Source of the DNA: Streptomyces sp. NBS 14/10
GTDB taxonomy: Bacteria > Actinomycetota > Actinomycetes > Streptomycetales > Streptomycetaceae
Assembly: GCF_002224125.1 (NCBI RefSeq)
Contig: NZ_NCSM01000004.1
Location: 62,001-126,000 of the forward strand
Length of the DNA stretch: 64,000 nt
Reading direction: 5' to 3'
Shown: positions 16,572 through 27,173 of the stretch, piece after piece
Layout of the letters: every line of letters begins with the position of its first letter
Position numbering within the stretch: position 1 is the first letter of the stretch
Notes under the pieces: generated by a model
Seen by the model: only the letters and a program-made list of their open reading frames with translations
Databases searched by the model: none
Told to the model about the DNA's origin: nothing
Position numbers and translations under genes: made by a program

Positions 16572-19500
16572 CGACAGGACGCTGGGAGTTCTGGATCGAC
16601 CGTGGCGGGACCTTCACGGACGTCGTGGGCAAGCGCCCCGACGGCCGCCTGGTGGCCCGTAAGCTGCTCTCGCACCACCCCGAGCGATACCGGGACGCGG
16701 CCGTCGCCGGTATCCGGCTGACGCTCGGACTCGCCCCCGACGAGCCCATCCCGGCCGACCGTGTCGCCGTCGTCAAGATGGGCACCACCGTCGCCACCAA
16801 CGCCCTGCTGGAGCGCACGGGCGAACCGACCGTCCTGGTCGTCACCGAAGGCTTCCGGGACGCCCTGCGCATCGCGTACCAGAACCGCCCGCGTCTGTTC
16901 GACCGCCGGATCCTGCTGCCCGAGGCGCTGTACGACCGGGTCGTCGAGGTGCCCGAGCGGGTGGACGCCCACGGTGGCGTGGTGCGCGAACTGGACCTGG
17001 ACGCCACCGCACACGCGCTGCGCGCCGCGCACCGGGACGGCTTCCGCAGCGCCGCCGTCGTGCTCGTGCACGGCTACCGCCACACCGCGCATGAGCAGGC
17101 CGTCGGGGCGGTGGCCCGCGAGCTGGGCTTCACCCAGGTCAGTTGCTCACACGAGGTGAGCCCGCTGATGAAGCTGGTGTCCCGCGGCGACACCACCGTC
17201 GTCGACGCGTATCTCTCCCCGATCCTGCGCCGCTATGTCGAGGACGTGGCGGCCGAGCTGCGCGGCATCCGGCTGATGTTCATGCAGTCCAACGGCGGGC
17301 TGCGCGAGGCCTCGCACTTCCGCGGCAAGGACGCGGTGCTGTCCGGGCCCGCGGGCGGGGTGGTCGGCATGGTGCGCGCCTCCGGCGAGGCGGGCCACCA
17401 CCGGGTCATCGGCTTCGACATGGGCGGCACCTCGACCGATGTGTCCCACTACGCGGGCGAGTTCGAGCGGGTCTTCGGCACCGAGGTGGCGGGGGTGCGG
17501 ATGCGCGCCCCGATGATGAACATCCACACCGTCGCGGCGGGCGGCGGCTCGGTGCTCCACTTCGACGGGCGGCGCTACCGCGTGGGGCCCGACTCCGCCG
17601 GGGCCGTCCCGGGCCCGGCCTGCTACCGGCGCGGCGGCCCGCTGACCGTGACCGACGCGAATGTGATGCTCGGCCGTGTCCAGCCCGGCCACTTCCCGGC
17701 GGTCTTCGGCCCCCACGGCGACCAGCCCCTGGACGCGGAGACGGTGCGCACCCGCTTCGCCGCGCTCGCCGGCCGGATCGCGGAGGCGACGGGCGACCGG
17801 CGCGGACCGGAGGAGGTCGCGGCCGGTTTCCTGGACATCGCGGTGCTGGGCATGGCCAACGCCGTCAAGAAGATCTCTGTGCAGCGCGGTCACGACATCA
17901 CCCGCTACGCCCTCACCAGCTTCGGCGGCGCGGGCGGCCAGCACGCATGCGCGGTCGCCGACGCCCTCGGCGTGACCACCGTGATCGTGCCGCCGCTCGC
18001 GGGCGTGCTCTCCGCGTACGGCATCGGCGTGGCCGACGCCACCGCCATGCGGGAACAGGCCGTCGAGACGGAGCTGAGCGAGGCCACCCTGCCGCGGGTG
18101 CGCGAGACCTGCGCGAAGCTGGAGACGCGGACGCGCGCCGAGCTGCGCGCGGACGGCGTCCCCGAGGAGACCGTGACCACCTCGGCCCGGGTCCATCTGC
18201 GGTACGCGGGAACCGACTCCGCCATCCCCGTCCCGCTGGACACCGCCGAGGCGATGGCCGAGGAGTTCGTACGGGCGCATCGCGCGCGCTACGCCTTCAC
18301 CATGGACAAGCCGCTCGTCGCCGAGGCGGTGTCGGTCGAGGCCGTCGGCGCGGCTGGCCCCACGGCCCCCACGGGCGGGTACGCGGACGGGCGGCCGGGC
18401 CGTACAGGCGGGCGCCCGGCGGCGACCGTGCGGATGTTCACCGAGGGCGCGTGGCGGGACACCCTGCTGTACGAGCGCGCCGAACTGCGCCCCGGGGACG
18501 CCGTCACCGGCCCGGCGATCATCGCCGAGGCGGACGCCACCACCGTCGTCGACCCCGGCTGGCGGGCCGCCGTCGGCGAGCACGGCCATCTGCTGCTCAC
18601 GCGGGTGCGGCCGCGGCCGCGCACCGTGGCGGTCGGCACCGAGGTCGACCCGGTGATGCTGGAGGTGTTCAACAGCCTCTTCATGGCGATCGCCGAGCAG
18701 ATGGGGCTGCGCCTGGAGAACACCGCCCACTCCGTGAACATCAAGGAGCGGCTGGACTTCTCCTGCGCCCTCTTCGACGCCGAGGGAAACCTGATCGCCA
18801 ACGCCCCGCACATCCCCGTGCACCTCGGGTCCATGGGCGAGTCCATCAAGGAGGTGCTGCGGCGCAACGGGGACGCGATGCGGCCGGGCGATGTGTACGC
18901 CATCAACGACCCGTACCACGGCGGCACCCATCTGCCGGACGTCACCGTCGTCACCCCGGTCTTCGAGGAGCAGGGGGCGGAGCTGCTGTTCCTCGTCGCC
19001 TCGCGCGGCCACCACGCCGAGATCGGCGGCATCACGCCCGGTTCGATGCCCGCCTTCAGCCGCCGGATCGCGGAGGAGGGCGTGCTCTTCGACAACTGGC
19101 TGCTGGTACGGGACGGCCGGCTGCGCGAGCGCGAGACCCGCGAGCTGCTGACCTCCGGCCCGTATCCGTCGCGCGCCCCCGACGCCAACCTCGCCGATCT
19201 GCGGGCCCAGATCGCCGCCAACGAGAAGGGAATCCATGAACTGCGCCGGATGGTCGGGCAGTTCGGGCTGGATGTCGTACACGCCTATATGGGCCACGTG
19301 CAGGACAACGCCGAGGAGTCCGTGCGCCGTATCGTCCCGCACCTCAAGGACGGTTCGTACCGCTACGAGACGGACAGCGGCGCGGTCATCGAGGTGGCCC
19401 TGCGGGTGGATCGCGCGGCGCGCGGGGCCGTGCTGGACTTCACCGGCACCTCACCGCAGCAGCCGGGCAACGCCAACGCGCCGAGTTCGGTGGTGATGGC

Positions 19501-20182
19501 GGCGGTGCTCTATGTCTTCCGGACGCTGGTGGCCGAGGACATCCCGCTCAACAGCGGCTGCCTCAAACCCCTGGAAGTCCGCATCCCCGAGGGCTCGATG
19601 CTCGCGCCCGCCTTCCCGGCCGCCACGGTCGCGGGCAACGTGGAGACCTCACAGGCCGTCACCGGCGCGCTGTACGCGGCGCTGGGGGTGCAGGCCGAGG
19701 GCTCCGGCACGATGAACAACGTGACCTTCGGCAATGACCGTGTGCAGTACTACGAGACCGTCGCCAGCGGCTCGGGCGCCGGCGACGGCTTCGACGGGGC
19801 GGACGCCGTGCAGACCCATATGACCAACTCCCGGCTGACCGACCCCGAGGTCCTGGAGTGGCGCTACCCGGTGCGCGTGGACGCCTTTGAAGTGCGGCGC
19901 GGCAGCGGCGGGTGCGGCCGCTGGCGCGGCGGCCACGGCGTCACCCGGCGCATCCGCTTCCTCGAGCCGATGACCGTGGCGCTGCTGACCGGCCATCGGC
20001 GGATGCCTCCGTACGGCATGGCGGGCGGCGAACCGGGCGCGTGCGGCGCGAACCTGATCGAGCGCGCCGACGGCTCGGTGGACCGGCTCGGCGGCTGCGA
20101 CGCGGCCGAGGTCGGGGCGGGGGACGTACTCGTCGTCCACACGCCGGGCGGCGGCGGCTACGGGCCGCCGGGCGGCGGCTGA
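16568..20182 (+). CDS. oplAH: 5-oxoprolinase / hydantoinase family enzyme (fused A and B subunits)
   Basis: A 1204-aa ATP-dependent 5-oxoprolinase, which opens 5-oxo-L-proline to L-glutamate at the cost of ATP, part of glutamyl-compound recycling. The N-terminal half is hydantoinase A-like: [13 protein letters not shown] at residues ~8-20, [16 protein letters not shown], and [14 protein letters not shown] as the actin-like ATP site. The C-terminal half is hydantoinase B-like ([40 protein letters not shown]). The length matches the fused bacterial and eukaryotic form. The start GTG 16568 overlaps the hydrolase stop by 4 bp. Related hydantoinases have similar motifs, so substrate identity is probable rather than certain. 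Confidence 0.88.
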   Translation: MTTGRWEFWIDRGGTFTDVVGKRPDGRLVARKLLSHHPERYRDAAVAGIRLTLGLAPDEPIPADRVAVVKMGTTVATNALLERTGEPTVLVVTEGFRDALRIAYQNRPRLFDRRILLPEALYDRVVEVPERVDAHGGVVRELDLDATAHALRAAHRDGFRSAAVVLVHGYRHTAHEQAVGAVARELGFTQVSCSHEVSPLMKLVSRGDTTVVDAYLSPILRRYVEDVAAELRGIRLMFMQSNGGLREASHFRGKDAVLSGPAGGVVGMVRASGEAGHHRVIGFDMGGTSTDVSHYAGEFERVFGTEVAGVRMRAPMMNIHTVAAGGGSVLHFDGRRYRVGPDSAGAVPGPACYRRGGPLTVTDANVMLGRVQPGHFPAVFGPHGDQPLDAETVRTRFAALAGRIAEATGDRRGPEEVAAGFLDIAVLGMANAVKKISVQRGHDITRYALTSFGGAGGQHACAVADALGVTTVIVPPLAGVLSAYGIGVADATAMREQAVETELSEATLPRVRETCAKLETRTRAELRADGVPEETVTTSARVHLRYAGTDSAIPVPLDTAEAMAEEFVRAHRARYAFTMDKPLVAEAVSVEAVGAAGPTAPTGGYADGRPGRTGGRPAATVRMFTEGAWRDTLLYERAELRPGDAVTGPAIIAEADATTVVDPGWRAAVGEHGHLLLTRVRPRPRTVAVGTEVDPVMLEVFNSLFMAIAEQMGLRLENTAHSVNIKERLDFSCALFDAEGNLIANAPHIPVHLGSMGESIKEVLRRNGDAMRPGDVYAINDPYHGGTHLPDVTVVTPVFEEQGAELLFLVASRGHHAEIGGITPGSMPAFSRRIAEEGVLFDNWLLVRDGRLRERETRELLTSGPYPSRAPDANLADLRAQIAANEKGIHELRRMVGQFGLDVVHAYMGHVQDNAEESVRRIVPHLKDGSYRYETDSGAVIEVALRVDRAARGAVLDFTGTSPQQPGNANAPSSVVMAAVLYVFRTLVAEDIPLNSGCLKPLEVRIPEGSMLAPAFPAATVAGNVETSQAVTGALYAALGVQAEGSGTMNNVTFGNDRVQYYETVASGSGAGDGFDGADAVQTHMTNSRLTDPEVLEWRYPVRVDAFEVRRGSGGCGRWRGGHGVTRRIRFLEPMTVALLTGHRRMPPYGMAGGEPGACGANLIERADGSVDRLGGCDAAEVGAGDVLVVHTPGGGGYGPPGGG

Positions 20183-20368
20183 AGCGCGGTCGGCGGCCCC
20201 GTTGACGCCCCGTCACGACGGCGTCGGCTGCGGCCCGAAGATACGTCGCCTCCAAGGCCGTTTGCCGCCCCGGTCATGGGGGACTCGCCACCCGTCAAGC
20301 CCGCCTGGCCCGCCCGCTGCCGGGCCGGGAGCGGGCCCGTATGGCGATCAGTAGCTGGAGGAGCGGCC

Positions 20369-20698
20369 ATGGAGTGGTGGCGGTATGCCGCGTGCGTGGA
20401 CGAGGATCCGGAGCTGTTCTTTCCGGTGGGCGTGGCCGGCCCGGCGGCCCAGGAGCAGCAGGCGCGGGCCAAGGGGGTCTGCGGCCGCTGCCCGGTGTGC
20501 GACGAGTGCCTGGAGTACGCGCTGAACATGGGGGTGAGCCACGGCGTATGGGGCGGCACGGGTGAGGAGGAGCGCCGGGCGCTGCGCCGCCGGGCCCAGC
20601 GCCGGGGGGCACCTCCCGGCGGTGGCCGGCAGGGGGCGCCACCCAGCGGTGGCCAGGGGAGCGTCGGCTCGTCGAGCGGCGGCCGTCGAACGGGCTGA
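20369..20698 (+). CDS. WhiB-family iron-sulfur transcriptional regulator
   Basis: A 109-aa Wbl protein. Cysteines at 9, 38, 41 and 47 match the four [4Fe-4S] ligands (C..., CxxC..., C), with an extra Cys44. The turn motif GVWGG is followed by the basic EEERRALRRRAQRR segment. Wbl proteins bind the principal sigma factor and control development or redox response. ATG 20369 is chosen because GGAGGAG lies five bases upstream; an upstream frame extension to 20276 has no such site. The C-terminal ~30 residues (GAPPGGGRQGAPPSGGQG) are encoded by a sequence resembling the REP-like element at 14672-14751, so the tail appears to derive from a repeat. The Wbl subgroup is not assigned. Confidence 0.9.
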   Translation: MEWWRYAACVDEDPELFFPVGVAGPAAQEQQARAKGVCGRCPVCDECLEYALNMGVSHGVWGGTGEEERRALRRRAQRRGAPPGGGRQGAPPSGGQGSVGSSSGGRRTG

Positions 20699-20723
20699 CC
20701 GGCCGCCCGGGAGGGGCGGCCGG
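20699..20723. terminator. Bidirectional hairpin after whiB-family gene
   Basis: CCGGCCGCCC (20699-20708) pairs with GGGCGGCCGG (20714-20723) over a 5-base loop. It begins directly after the WhiB stop and lies 26 bp from the stop of the convergent protease gene. Confidence 0.7.
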
Positions 20724-20748
20724 CCGCCGCGGGTACGGGAGTCACGGG

Positions 20749-21684
20749 CTAGGGAATGATCGCCCCGTGGTTGTTGAGCGCTTCGGTCACCGGCTGGTAG
20801 TACGTGACGCCGCCGGTCTGGCAGTTGCCGGAGCCGCCGGAGGTCAGGCCGATGGCGGTGTTGCCGGAGAAGAGCGGCCCGCCGCTGTCCCCTGGCTCGG
20901 CGCACACATTGGTCCTGATCAACTGGTAGACGACGTTGCCGTTGCCGTAGTTGACCGTGTAGTTGAGCCCGGTGACGGTGCCGCCGTGCAGCCCCGTGGT
21001 GCTGCCGCTGCGCTGGACGAGCATGCCCACGAAGGCGTTGCCGGCACCGGTGATGGCGCGGTAGGTGCCGTTGTAGAGGTACACGTTGCTGGGGTGGAGC
21101 AGCAGCGGGTTGGTGTACGAGACGTAGCCGTAGTCGTTGACCGGGAAGCTGGAGTAGGCGGTCGGGCCGATGGGCACGCCGAGCCTGGCGGACCAGTTCG
21201 GATAGCCGTTGGTGCAGTGACCGGCGGTCAGGATGTAGTACGAGGTCCCGATGTGCACATTGAACCCCGCCGAGCAGCGGAAACCGCTGGACGAGTAGAT
21301 CGGGTCCCCGCCGGAGAGCAGCTGGGTGATTCTGCCCCGGGTGCGCTGGATGTGCAGGGCGCCGCTGCGCGGGCCCGCCGCCTTCTTGAGCGTGGCGAGC
21401 TCGGAGGACGAGACGGTGCTGTCGACGTCGACGCGGACCGAGCCGCTGTCCTCGTCGACGGCCCACGCGGTGCCGCCGACGTCCGCGGTGCGGATCGCGT
21501 CGCTCGCCGCCCTGAGCTCCGAGGCGCTGTACGCTGCCGCGGGGTCCGCGGCAGCGGCCCCCGGCGCGAGCAGCGCGAACACGGCGGCCAGACCCGCTAT
21601 GAGGGCCGCCGTCCGCAGACGTGAAGCCGCGTGGGCGGGGCGGCTCGCCGGGCCGCTTCTGTGGAGCGGGTGCTTGATCCTCAC
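20749..21684 (-). CDS. Secreted streptogrisin-like serine protease (S1E)
   Basis: A 311-aa extracellular chymotrypsin-fold protease of the streptogrisin/alpha-lytic group, made as a pre-pro-enzyme. A signal peptide ([24 protein letters not shown]) is followed by a short propeptide ([19 protein letters not shown]...). The mature domain carries the triad in LTAGHC (His), NDYGYV (Asp) and [10 protein letters not shown] (Ser), with Cys pairs typical of the family. GTG 21684 is chosen as start because AGGAGG lies just upstream. It is convergent with the WhiB gene. A related protease lies 0.9 kb away at 22582-23991. Confidence 0.88.
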   Translation of the reverse strand: MRIKHPLHRSGPASRPAHAASRLRTAALIAGLAAVFALLAPGAAAADPAAAYSASELRAASDAIRTADVGGTAWAVDEDSGSVRVDVDSTVSSSELATLKKAAGPRSGALHIQRTRGRITQLLSGGDPIYSSSGFRCSAGFNVHIGTSYYILTAGHCTNGYPNWSARLGVPIGPTAYSSFPVNDYGYVSYTNPLLLHPSNVYLYNGTYRAITGAGNAFVGMLVQRSGSTTGLHGGTVTGLNYTVNYGNGNVVYQLIRTNVCAEPGDSGGPLFSGNTAIGLTSGGSGNCQTGGVTYYQPVTEALNNHGAIIP

Positions 21685-21917
21685 GACTGTCCTCCTGATG
21701 CCGGGGGAGAGGAGGCCCGCGCCGCGGCCGGTGTCCCGTGGCGGCGCGGGCTCAGCTGGTGAATCCCTGCGTGAATCTCTGCTGGCAACAGTGATGTCGG
21801 TATTCGCCCGGTACAAGGGTGGTTGGGCGGTACCGAGGGGTCGTGAGGAGTGTCCCGATCGCGGTGATTGCGTCCGTACCCCGGCGCACGCGCCGCCGCG
21901 TCACCCCCCCCGTCGCG

Positions 21918-22424
21918 CTACCGCCGCCGCAGCACGCCGCGGATGAAGGCAGCCTGCCCGGCGTGCTGCAGATCGTCGGAGATGACGCTCACCAGCCGGA
22001 CGCCCAGCGTCACCGGCGGGGTCCATGCCTCGTCCACGACGGCGGCCAGATCGGCGTCGCGCAGCCCCCGGACGTAGCCGATCGTGCGCTCGTGGACGGC
22101 GTCGTGGTACCCGAGGAGCAGCTTCGGGGGCACCCGGAGGGCGGCCACGTCCTTGGCCCGGTGCCCGTAGCCCGTCGCCGCCGCCGAGAACGGCAGCTCG
22201 AACCGCTCGTACCAGCCCTGCTCGGTCCAGACCTCCTCGGTCCCCGCGACCTCGGAGACATGGTCGTCCTGAACCCTTGTCAGGTGCCACACCAGCCAGG
22301 CGACGCTGTTGGCCTTGTCGTCGAGGCGGGTGGCCAGCTGGTCCACCGTCAGCCCCTTCACCGCTTCGTGAACCGTCTCCTGAACGCGGCCGAAGGCGTC
22401 GGCCAGGACCTCTGCGCTGTTCAT
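21918..22424 (-). CDS. DinB/mycothiol-transferase superfamily protein (DUF664-like)
   Basis: A 168-aa four-helix-bundle protein of the DinB/YfiT superfamily, many actinobacterial members of which use mycothiol in isomerase or S-transferase reactions. Candidate metal-binding histidines are in LVWHLTRVQDDH and SDDLQHAGQAAFIRG. The start is ATG 22424; the Shine-Dalgarno signal is weak and a GTG at 22430 is an alternative. It is divergent from the anchored protease at 22582. The substrate is unknown. Confidence 0.75.
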   Translation of the reverse strand: MNSAEVLADAFGRVQETVHEAVKGLTVDQLATRLDDKANSVAWLVWHLTRVQDDHVSEVAGTEEVWTEQGWYERFELPFSAAATGYGHRAKDVAALRVPPKLLLGYHDAVHERTIGYVRGLRDADLAAVVDEAWTPPVTLGVRLVSVISDDLQHAGQAAFIRGVLRRR

Positions 22425-22581
22425 TCTCACGATCGTAGGCCGCCCGATCGGGATTTCCGCGTCACTTGACGTCTCGGGTGAGCGGAACGGCGCCGCGGTC
22501 CGTATGGAAGGGAAGCCCATGCCGTCCCGGCCCCTCGTGGCCGGGGGCGGCGCCGTGCTGGAACGACGTTAAGGAGGCAGG

Positions 22582-23991
22582 GTGGTGGGACACACGCGGC
22601 GCAGGACGCACCGTGTCGCACGCCTCGTGGCCATCGGGGCAGTGGTGTGCGGCGGCGTGATGGTCTCTCAGGCCGCGGCGGACGGATCGCCCGCCGACGG
22701 GTCCGGCGGCGATCCCACCCGGGCCCTCGAGGCGAGAGACACCCGGGACGCCGAGCTGGCCAGGACCCTGGTGGACAAGCTCGGCGCCTCCCGTACGGCG
22801 GGCAGCTGGATCGGCTCCGACGGGCGGGCGGTGGTCGCGGTGACCGACGCGAAGGCGGCGGACCAGGTCAACCAGGCGGGCGCGCATGCCAAGCAGGTGC
22901 GCTACAGCATGCGGCAGCTGCGCTCGGCGACCGAGACGCTGCGCGAGGCGCCCCGGGTGGCCGGGACCGCGTGGGCGGTGGACGCCATGTCCAACGAGGT
23001 GGTGGTGCTCGGTGACAGCAGCGTCTCCGCCGACCAGTGGTCACGGATGAAGGGCGTGGCCTCGGGGATCGGCGGCGAGGTGCGCATGGAGCGGACCACC
23101 GGCTCCTTCACCACCCGGACCCTGGGCGCCGAGCCGATCTTCACCCAGGGCGGGCGCTGCTCGGCCGGTTTCAACGTCACCAACGGCCAGGCCGGGTTCA
23201 TCCTGACCGCGGGCCACTGCGGTCCGAACGGCACGGCTTGGTTCGCGGACACACAGGGGAACACCACCGTCGGCACGACGGTCAGAAGCGACTTCCCCGG
23301 CAGCGACTTCTCCTTGGTGCAGTACCAGAACACCTCGCTGGACCAGAGCAGCGTGCTGAACATCGGCAACGGGCAGACCGTACGGATCACCGGAGCCGCC
23401 GACCCGGTCGTCGGCCAGAAGGTGTTCCGCAGCGGCAGCACCTCAGGGCTGCGCACCGGTTCGGTGACCGCGCTGAACGCGACGGTGAACTACCCCGAGG
23501 GCACCGTCAGCGGGCTCATCCAGACGAATGTGTGCGCCGAGCCGGGCGACAGCGGGGGCCCGCTCTTCGCCCAGAACGTGGCGCTGGGCGTGACCTCCGG
23601 CGGCACCGGCGACTGCACCAGCGGAGGAGTGACCTTCTTCCAGCCGGTGACCAAGGCGATGACCGCCCTCGGCGTGTCCCTGCCGAACGCCCCGGCGAGC
23701 GACGGGGAGGCGGCGGGTACGGCGTCCACCGCCCCGAACAACGGCTCGGACCCGGCCGCCCAGGGCGCGGCGGGTGGCCAGGGCGGTGCGGGCGGTCAAG
23801 GCAGCCAGGTGGGCCCGATCATCCCGGGCACTCAGGGCGACACCTCGTCGCTCGCCGGTGTCGTCGCGTACGCACAGAGCTTCGGCCCCGGGCTGGCGCT
23901 CATCGGCGCGGGACTCCTCGGCTTCCTGGCCACGCTGCTCATCCGGCCGGGCCGTCGCGGGTACCGGGGCTACTCCACGCGATGGGGGTGA
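22582..23991 (+). CDS. Streptogrisin-like serine protease with C-terminal membrane anchor
   Basis: A 469-aa S1E protease. The signal peptide is near residues 12-35, and the propeptide spans about 40-175 (TAWAVDAMSNEVVVLGD). The catalytic domain has ILTAGHC (His), GSDFSLVQY (Asp) and [10 protein letters not shown] (Ser). After the protease comes a Gly/Ala/Gln-rich linker (GAAGGQGGAGGQGSQ), then a single hydrophobic segment (GLALIGAGLLGFLATLLI) and an Arg-rich tail, predicting a cell-surface anchored enzyme, unlike the free protease at 20749-21684. AAGGAGG at 22571-22577 supports GTG 22582 or the adjacent GTG 22585. The linker-plus-anchor layout is the oddity here. Confidence 0.88.
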   Translation: MVGHTRRRTHRVARLVAIGAVVCGGVMVSQAAADGSPADGSGGDPTRALEARDTRDAELARTLVDKLGASRTAGSWIGSDGRAVVAVTDAKAADQVNQAGAHAKQVRYSMRQLRSATETLREAPRVAGTAWAVDAMSNEVVVLGDSSVSADQWSRMKGVASGIGGEVRMERTTGSFTTRTLGAEPIFTQGGRCSAGFNVTNGQAGFILTAGHCGPNGTAWFADTQGNTTVGTTVRSDFPGSDFSLVQYQNTSLDQSSVLNIGNGQTVRITGAADPVVGQKVFRSGSTSGLRTGSVTALNATVNYPEGTVSGLIQTNVCAEPGDSGGPLFAQNVALGVTSGGTGDCTSGGVTFFQPVTKAMTALGVSLPNAPASDGEAAGTASTAPNNGSDPAAQGAAGGQGGAGGQGSQVGPIIPGTQGDTSSLAGVVAYAQSFGPGLALIGAGLLGFLATLLIRPGRRGYRGYSTRWG

Positions 23992-24084
23992 GGTCTCCCG
24001 GTCGGCGGGCGGGCGACCCCGTCGCGGGCCGCTACGTGCCGGGCGGCCTGTCCCGGTGACGGTGCGGGTGCCCCGCGGCGCCGT

Positions 24085-24372
24085 TTACAGGGCCCACCCC
24101 GGCGCCGGACGGATCCGTGGCCGGTGCGTGGCGATCTCGCCCTCGATGTCCCGCTCCGCGGCGATCAGCAGCTGTTCGCCCAGGTCGTGCATGGCCCGCC
24201 CGGCCGCGAGCTCGTCGCCGATCTCCGGCACATCGGCGTCGTCAGGGCTGCACCGGGCGACGCCCCGGCCGGTGAACGAGGTTTCCTCCGTGTCGAGCAC
24301 CACGCGCGCCTTGGTCGTTCCCTGGTCCTCGTAGAGGTAGAGGTGAACCTTCCACTCCACTGTCTGCGGCAT
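24085..24372 (-). CDS. DUF1876 (dsRBD-like) protein
   Basis: A 95-aa protein beginning MPQTVEWKVHLYLYEDQGTT, with TKARVVLDTEETSFTGRGVAR typical of DUF1876, a small actinobacterial family with a dsRBD-like fold and no established function. The start at 24372 is supported by GAGGAG upstream. It lies 22 bp downstream of the nicotinate phosphoribosyltransferase gene on the same strand, so cotranscription is likely. Confidence 0.8.
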   Translation of the reverse strand: MPQTVEWKVHLYLYEDQGTTKARVVLDTEETSFTGRGVARCSPDDADVPEIGDELAAGRAMHDLGEQLLIAAERDIEGEIATHRPRIRPAPGWAL

Positions 24373-24394
24373 GGCCGACTCCTCACCTGATGTC

Positions 24395-25792
24395 TCATCT
24401 GATGGTGGTCCGGTGTGATCCGGACGCGGCTTGTTCGGGGCGTCCCGGCTGTGCGATGGCGCCGAGCTCACGGTCGATGCGGCCGCGCACCTCCTCGGCG
24501 AGCGCGGCCAGGCGCTCGGAGACGACGGGCCGCTGGGCGGCGGGGGCGCGGATCCGGCGGGCCGGGTGCGGGAGGTCCGCCAGGTCGGCGAGGAACCGCT
24601 GGTGGCTCTCCGCCAGGGTGGCGCGTTCGCGGGTGCGCTCGCCGCCGCGCATCACCGTCTCCAGGACCGGCCGGCCGTACGGGGCGGGGTCCTCGTCCGC
24701 GAGGCCGATCACATCCGGCTGCCCGGCGCGGCGGAAGATCTGCTTGGGGCCGGGGGCCGTGATCTTCGCCGCGGAGAGCTTCATCACCGGCCGCCCGTCG
24801 TACGCGACCAGCTTGTAGGCCGAGTCCAGGTACGGGGCGTCGGCGGAGACCCCGACGCGGGTGCCGACCGCGTAGATGTCGATGGGCGCCGCGGAGCGCA
24901 CCAGATCCTCCACGGCGTACTCGTCGAGACCGCCGCTGACCACGATCCGCACCCCCTCCAGACCGGCGGCGTCGAGGATGGAGCGCGCCTGCCGGGCCAG
25001 CAGGCCCAGGTCCCCGCTGTCGAGCCGGATGGCCGAGCCCGGCGCCCGGGCGCCACCGTCCAGGTCCCGCAGCACGCGCGCCGCCCTGCGGACCCCCGAC
25101 TCGGTGTCGTACGTGTCCACCAGCAGCGTCAGCGGTCCGGGGTGGGTCCGGGCGAAGGCCCGGAAGGCGGCCTCCTCCGAGTCGAATGCCTCCACGAACG
25201 AGTGGGCCATCGTGCCCACCGCGGGCATCCCCTCGGCGCGGGCGGCCGCCACGTTGCTCGTTCCGGCGAATCCCACCATCCCGCCCAGCCGCGCCGCGTG
25301 GTAACCGGCCTCGGGCCCGTGGGTGCGGCGCAGCGAGAAGTCCACCACGGGACGCCCCGCCGCCGCGAGGACGCAGCGGGCGGCCTTCGAGGCGATCGCC
25401 GTCTGATGGTTGAGCCGGTTGAGCAGATACGTCTCGACCAGCTGGGCCTCGGGCATCGGCGCGGTGACCTCCAGCAGGGGCTCCCCGGCGAGCACGACCC
25501 GGCCCTCGGGCACCGCCCGTACCTGGCCGGTGAACGCGAGGCCGAGCAGCGGGCGCAGCTCGTCGACCGGCCGCCCGAGCACCGCGGCGAAGTCCTCGAC
25601 GTCCTCGGGGCCGACGCGGAAGTCGGAGAGGAAGTCCAGTGCGGACTCCAGGCCCGCGCCGACCAGGAAGCCGCGGTCGGGTGGCAGATCCCGGACGAAG
25701 AGGCTGAAGGTGGCCGGGCCGGTCATCCCCTCGCGCAGATAGGACATCGCCATCGTGACCTCGTAGAGGTCGGTGGTGGTCGCTTCGGACAT
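24395..25792 (-). CDS. pncB: Nicotinate phosphoribosyltransferase
   Basis: A 465-aa enzyme of the NAD salvage pathway that forms nicotinate mononucleotide from nicotinate and PRPP. Typical features are the N-terminal TTDLYEVTMAMSYLREGM, the central FSLRRTHGPEAGYHAAR, GFAGTSNVAAA, and the phosphate-binding IRLDSGDLGLLARQAR and IVVSGGLDEY, with KLVAYDGRPVMKLSAAK near the C-terminus. ATG 25792 is preferred because GAGGAGG lies eight bases upstream; the GTG at 25801 overlaps that site. It is probably cotranscribed with the DUF1876 gene. Confidence 0.92.
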   Translation of the reverse strand: MSEATTTDLYEVTMAMSYLREGMTGPATFSLFVRDLPPDRGFLVGAGLESALDFLSDFRVGPEDVEDFAAVLGRPVDELRPLLGLAFTGQVRAVPEGRVVLAGEPLLEVTAPMPEAQLVETYLLNRLNHQTAIASKAARCVLAAAGRPVVDFSLRRTHGPEAGYHAARLGGMVGFAGTSNVAAARAEGMPAVGTMAHSFVEAFDSEEAAFRAFARTHPGPLTLLVDTYDTESGVRRAARVLRDLDGGARAPGSAIRLDSGDLGLLARQARSILDAAGLEGVRIVVSGGLDEYAVEDLVRSAAPIDIYAVGTRVGVSADAPYLDSAYKLVAYDGRPVMKLSAAKITAPGPKQIFRRAGQPDVIGLADEDPAPYGRPVLETVMRGGERTRERATLAESHQRFLADLADLPHPARRIRAPAAQRPVVSERLAALAEEVRGRIDRELGAIAQPGRPEQAASGSHRTTIR

Positions 25793-25837
25793 CGTCGGCA
25801 CCTCCTCAGTGCCCGTTTCGTGCGGATATCACCCACT

Positions 25838-26911
25838 CTAATGAGTGCGCTGGAAGGCCCAGGTCATCCGGGGTTCGACCAGGGGGCGGAAGACGCGCCG
25901 TACGGGGGCGGTGCACAGCAAGGTGATCATGGCGATCGCGGCGGCCGTGACCGTCAGCTCGCCGAGGGGGGTGTGCAGCCAGGGGTGGTCGTACCAGCCC
26001 CAGAAGCGGGACGACTTGATCACAAAGCCGTGCAGCAGATAGCCGTACATCGTGCCCGTGCCGAGCGTGGTGATCCACAGCTGCCGCCCCGGCACCCAGG
26101 CCAGGAAGGCGGCCGTCAGCAGCAGCGCCAGCGCGAACAGCGCGGGTGTGGCGAACACCCCGGCCCAGTCCGGCACCCCCCGGCCCGCCACGCTTCCGCG
26201 GTGGTAGAACCACCCCGCGTCGATCCGCGGCGCCAGCGCGTACGCGGCGACCAGCGCACCGAGGCCGACCGGCAGCGCCGCCAGCCGGACCCGCCGGGTG
26301 CGCAGCCGTGTGAAGTGCTCAGGACGCAGCTTCAGCCCCAGCACGAAGCAGGGCAGAAACGCCAGCACCCGCTGCAGGGCGAGATCGCCGCCCACCTCCG
26401 GCGAGACCGAGCCGAGCACGGCCAGGGCCAGCGCGATCGGCACCGGGTGGCGCAGGGCCAGCCACAGCGGTGTGGTGAGCCGCCAGATGAACAGCGCGAC
26501 CAGGAACCACATCACATACCAGGGGTCCAGCAGGCTGATCGGATAGCCCGGGTCGTCCTGCGCCCAGCGGTAGAAGAGGGTGTACGCGACCTCGAAGACG
26601 ATGTACGGCACCGCGACGCCGGTGAGGAGCCGCCGCACCCGCCCGGGTCCCAGGTCGAAACCGCGCGAGAAATACCCGGATATCAGCGCGAAGGCCGGCA
26701 TATGGAAGGCGTACACCGTGAGATACACCGCGGTGACGGACCGGCTGCCGTAGGTGAGCGGTTCCCAGGCATGGCCGCAGGCCACCAGCACGATGGTGAG
26801 GTACTTCGCGTTGTCGAAGTACGGGTCGCGGACGCGGCTGGGGGCTCCGCCCTCCCGGGGCGGAGCGGCGGCCGGCGGCGGTTGCGTGCGTGTGGGGGTC
26901 TCCTGCTGCAC
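25838..26911 (-). CDS. Membrane acyltransferase family 3 protein
   Basis: A 357-aa integral membrane protein of the acyltransferase 3 family, which acetylates or acylates cell-surface glycans or small molecules. The opening DPYFDNAKYLTIVLVACGHAWEPL carries the conserved His. About ten hydrophobic segments follow, including PWYVMWFLVALFIWRL and LHGFVIKS. An N-terminal Pro-rich tail is cytoplasmic. GTG 26911 is chosen because CAGGAG lies about six bases upstream. It is divergent from the EEP phosphatase gene at 27174. The acceptor is unknown. Confidence 0.83.
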   Translation of the reverse strand: MQQETPTRTQPPPAAAPPREGGAPSRVRDPYFDNAKYLTIVLVACGHAWEPLTYGSRSVTAVYLTVYAFHMPAFALISGYFSRGFDLGPGRVRRLLTGVAVPYIVFEVAYTLFYRWAQDDPGYPISLLDPWYVMWFLVALFIWRLTTPLWLALRHPVPIALALAVLGSVSPEVGGDLALQRVLAFLPCFVLGLKLRPEHFTRLRTRRVRLAALPVGLGALVAAYALAPRIDAGWFYHRGSVAGRGVPDWAGVFATPALFALALLLTAAFLAWVPGRQLWITTLGTGTMYGYLLHGFVIKSSRFWGWYDHPWLHTPLGELTVTAAAIAMITLLCTAPVRRVFRPLVEPRMTWAFQRTH

Positions 26912-27173
26912 TGAGTCTCCTGGCGCCTTTTGGTCGAGTCGTTTGATCGAAACGTGATCGGACCCGAGGGCGCCTGCCCCGGCTCGGCCTCCCCCATGAC
27001 AGATCACCGCGAGGAATTCGCCACGCGGAATTCACCACAAGGAGAGGCACGAGGGGTGGCCCGGCGGCCATCCGCGGGTAGTTCTACGTTTCGAACCACG
27101 GTCACCGCAGGTCACTTCGCCCACACCGCGAGGCCCGAGACTTGGGGCCATCGCCGGATCTTACGGAGGAGCC

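Noticed and set aside
16568..20182. Separate HyuA and HyuB genes
   Set aside because: The frame is continuous for 1204 codons with both halves fused, as in 5-oxoprolinases.
24431..26914. 827-codon plus-strand open frame across the pncB and acyltransferase genes
   Set aside because: Both real genes on the minus strand have clear family motifs and ribosome-binding sites; the antisense frame has neither.
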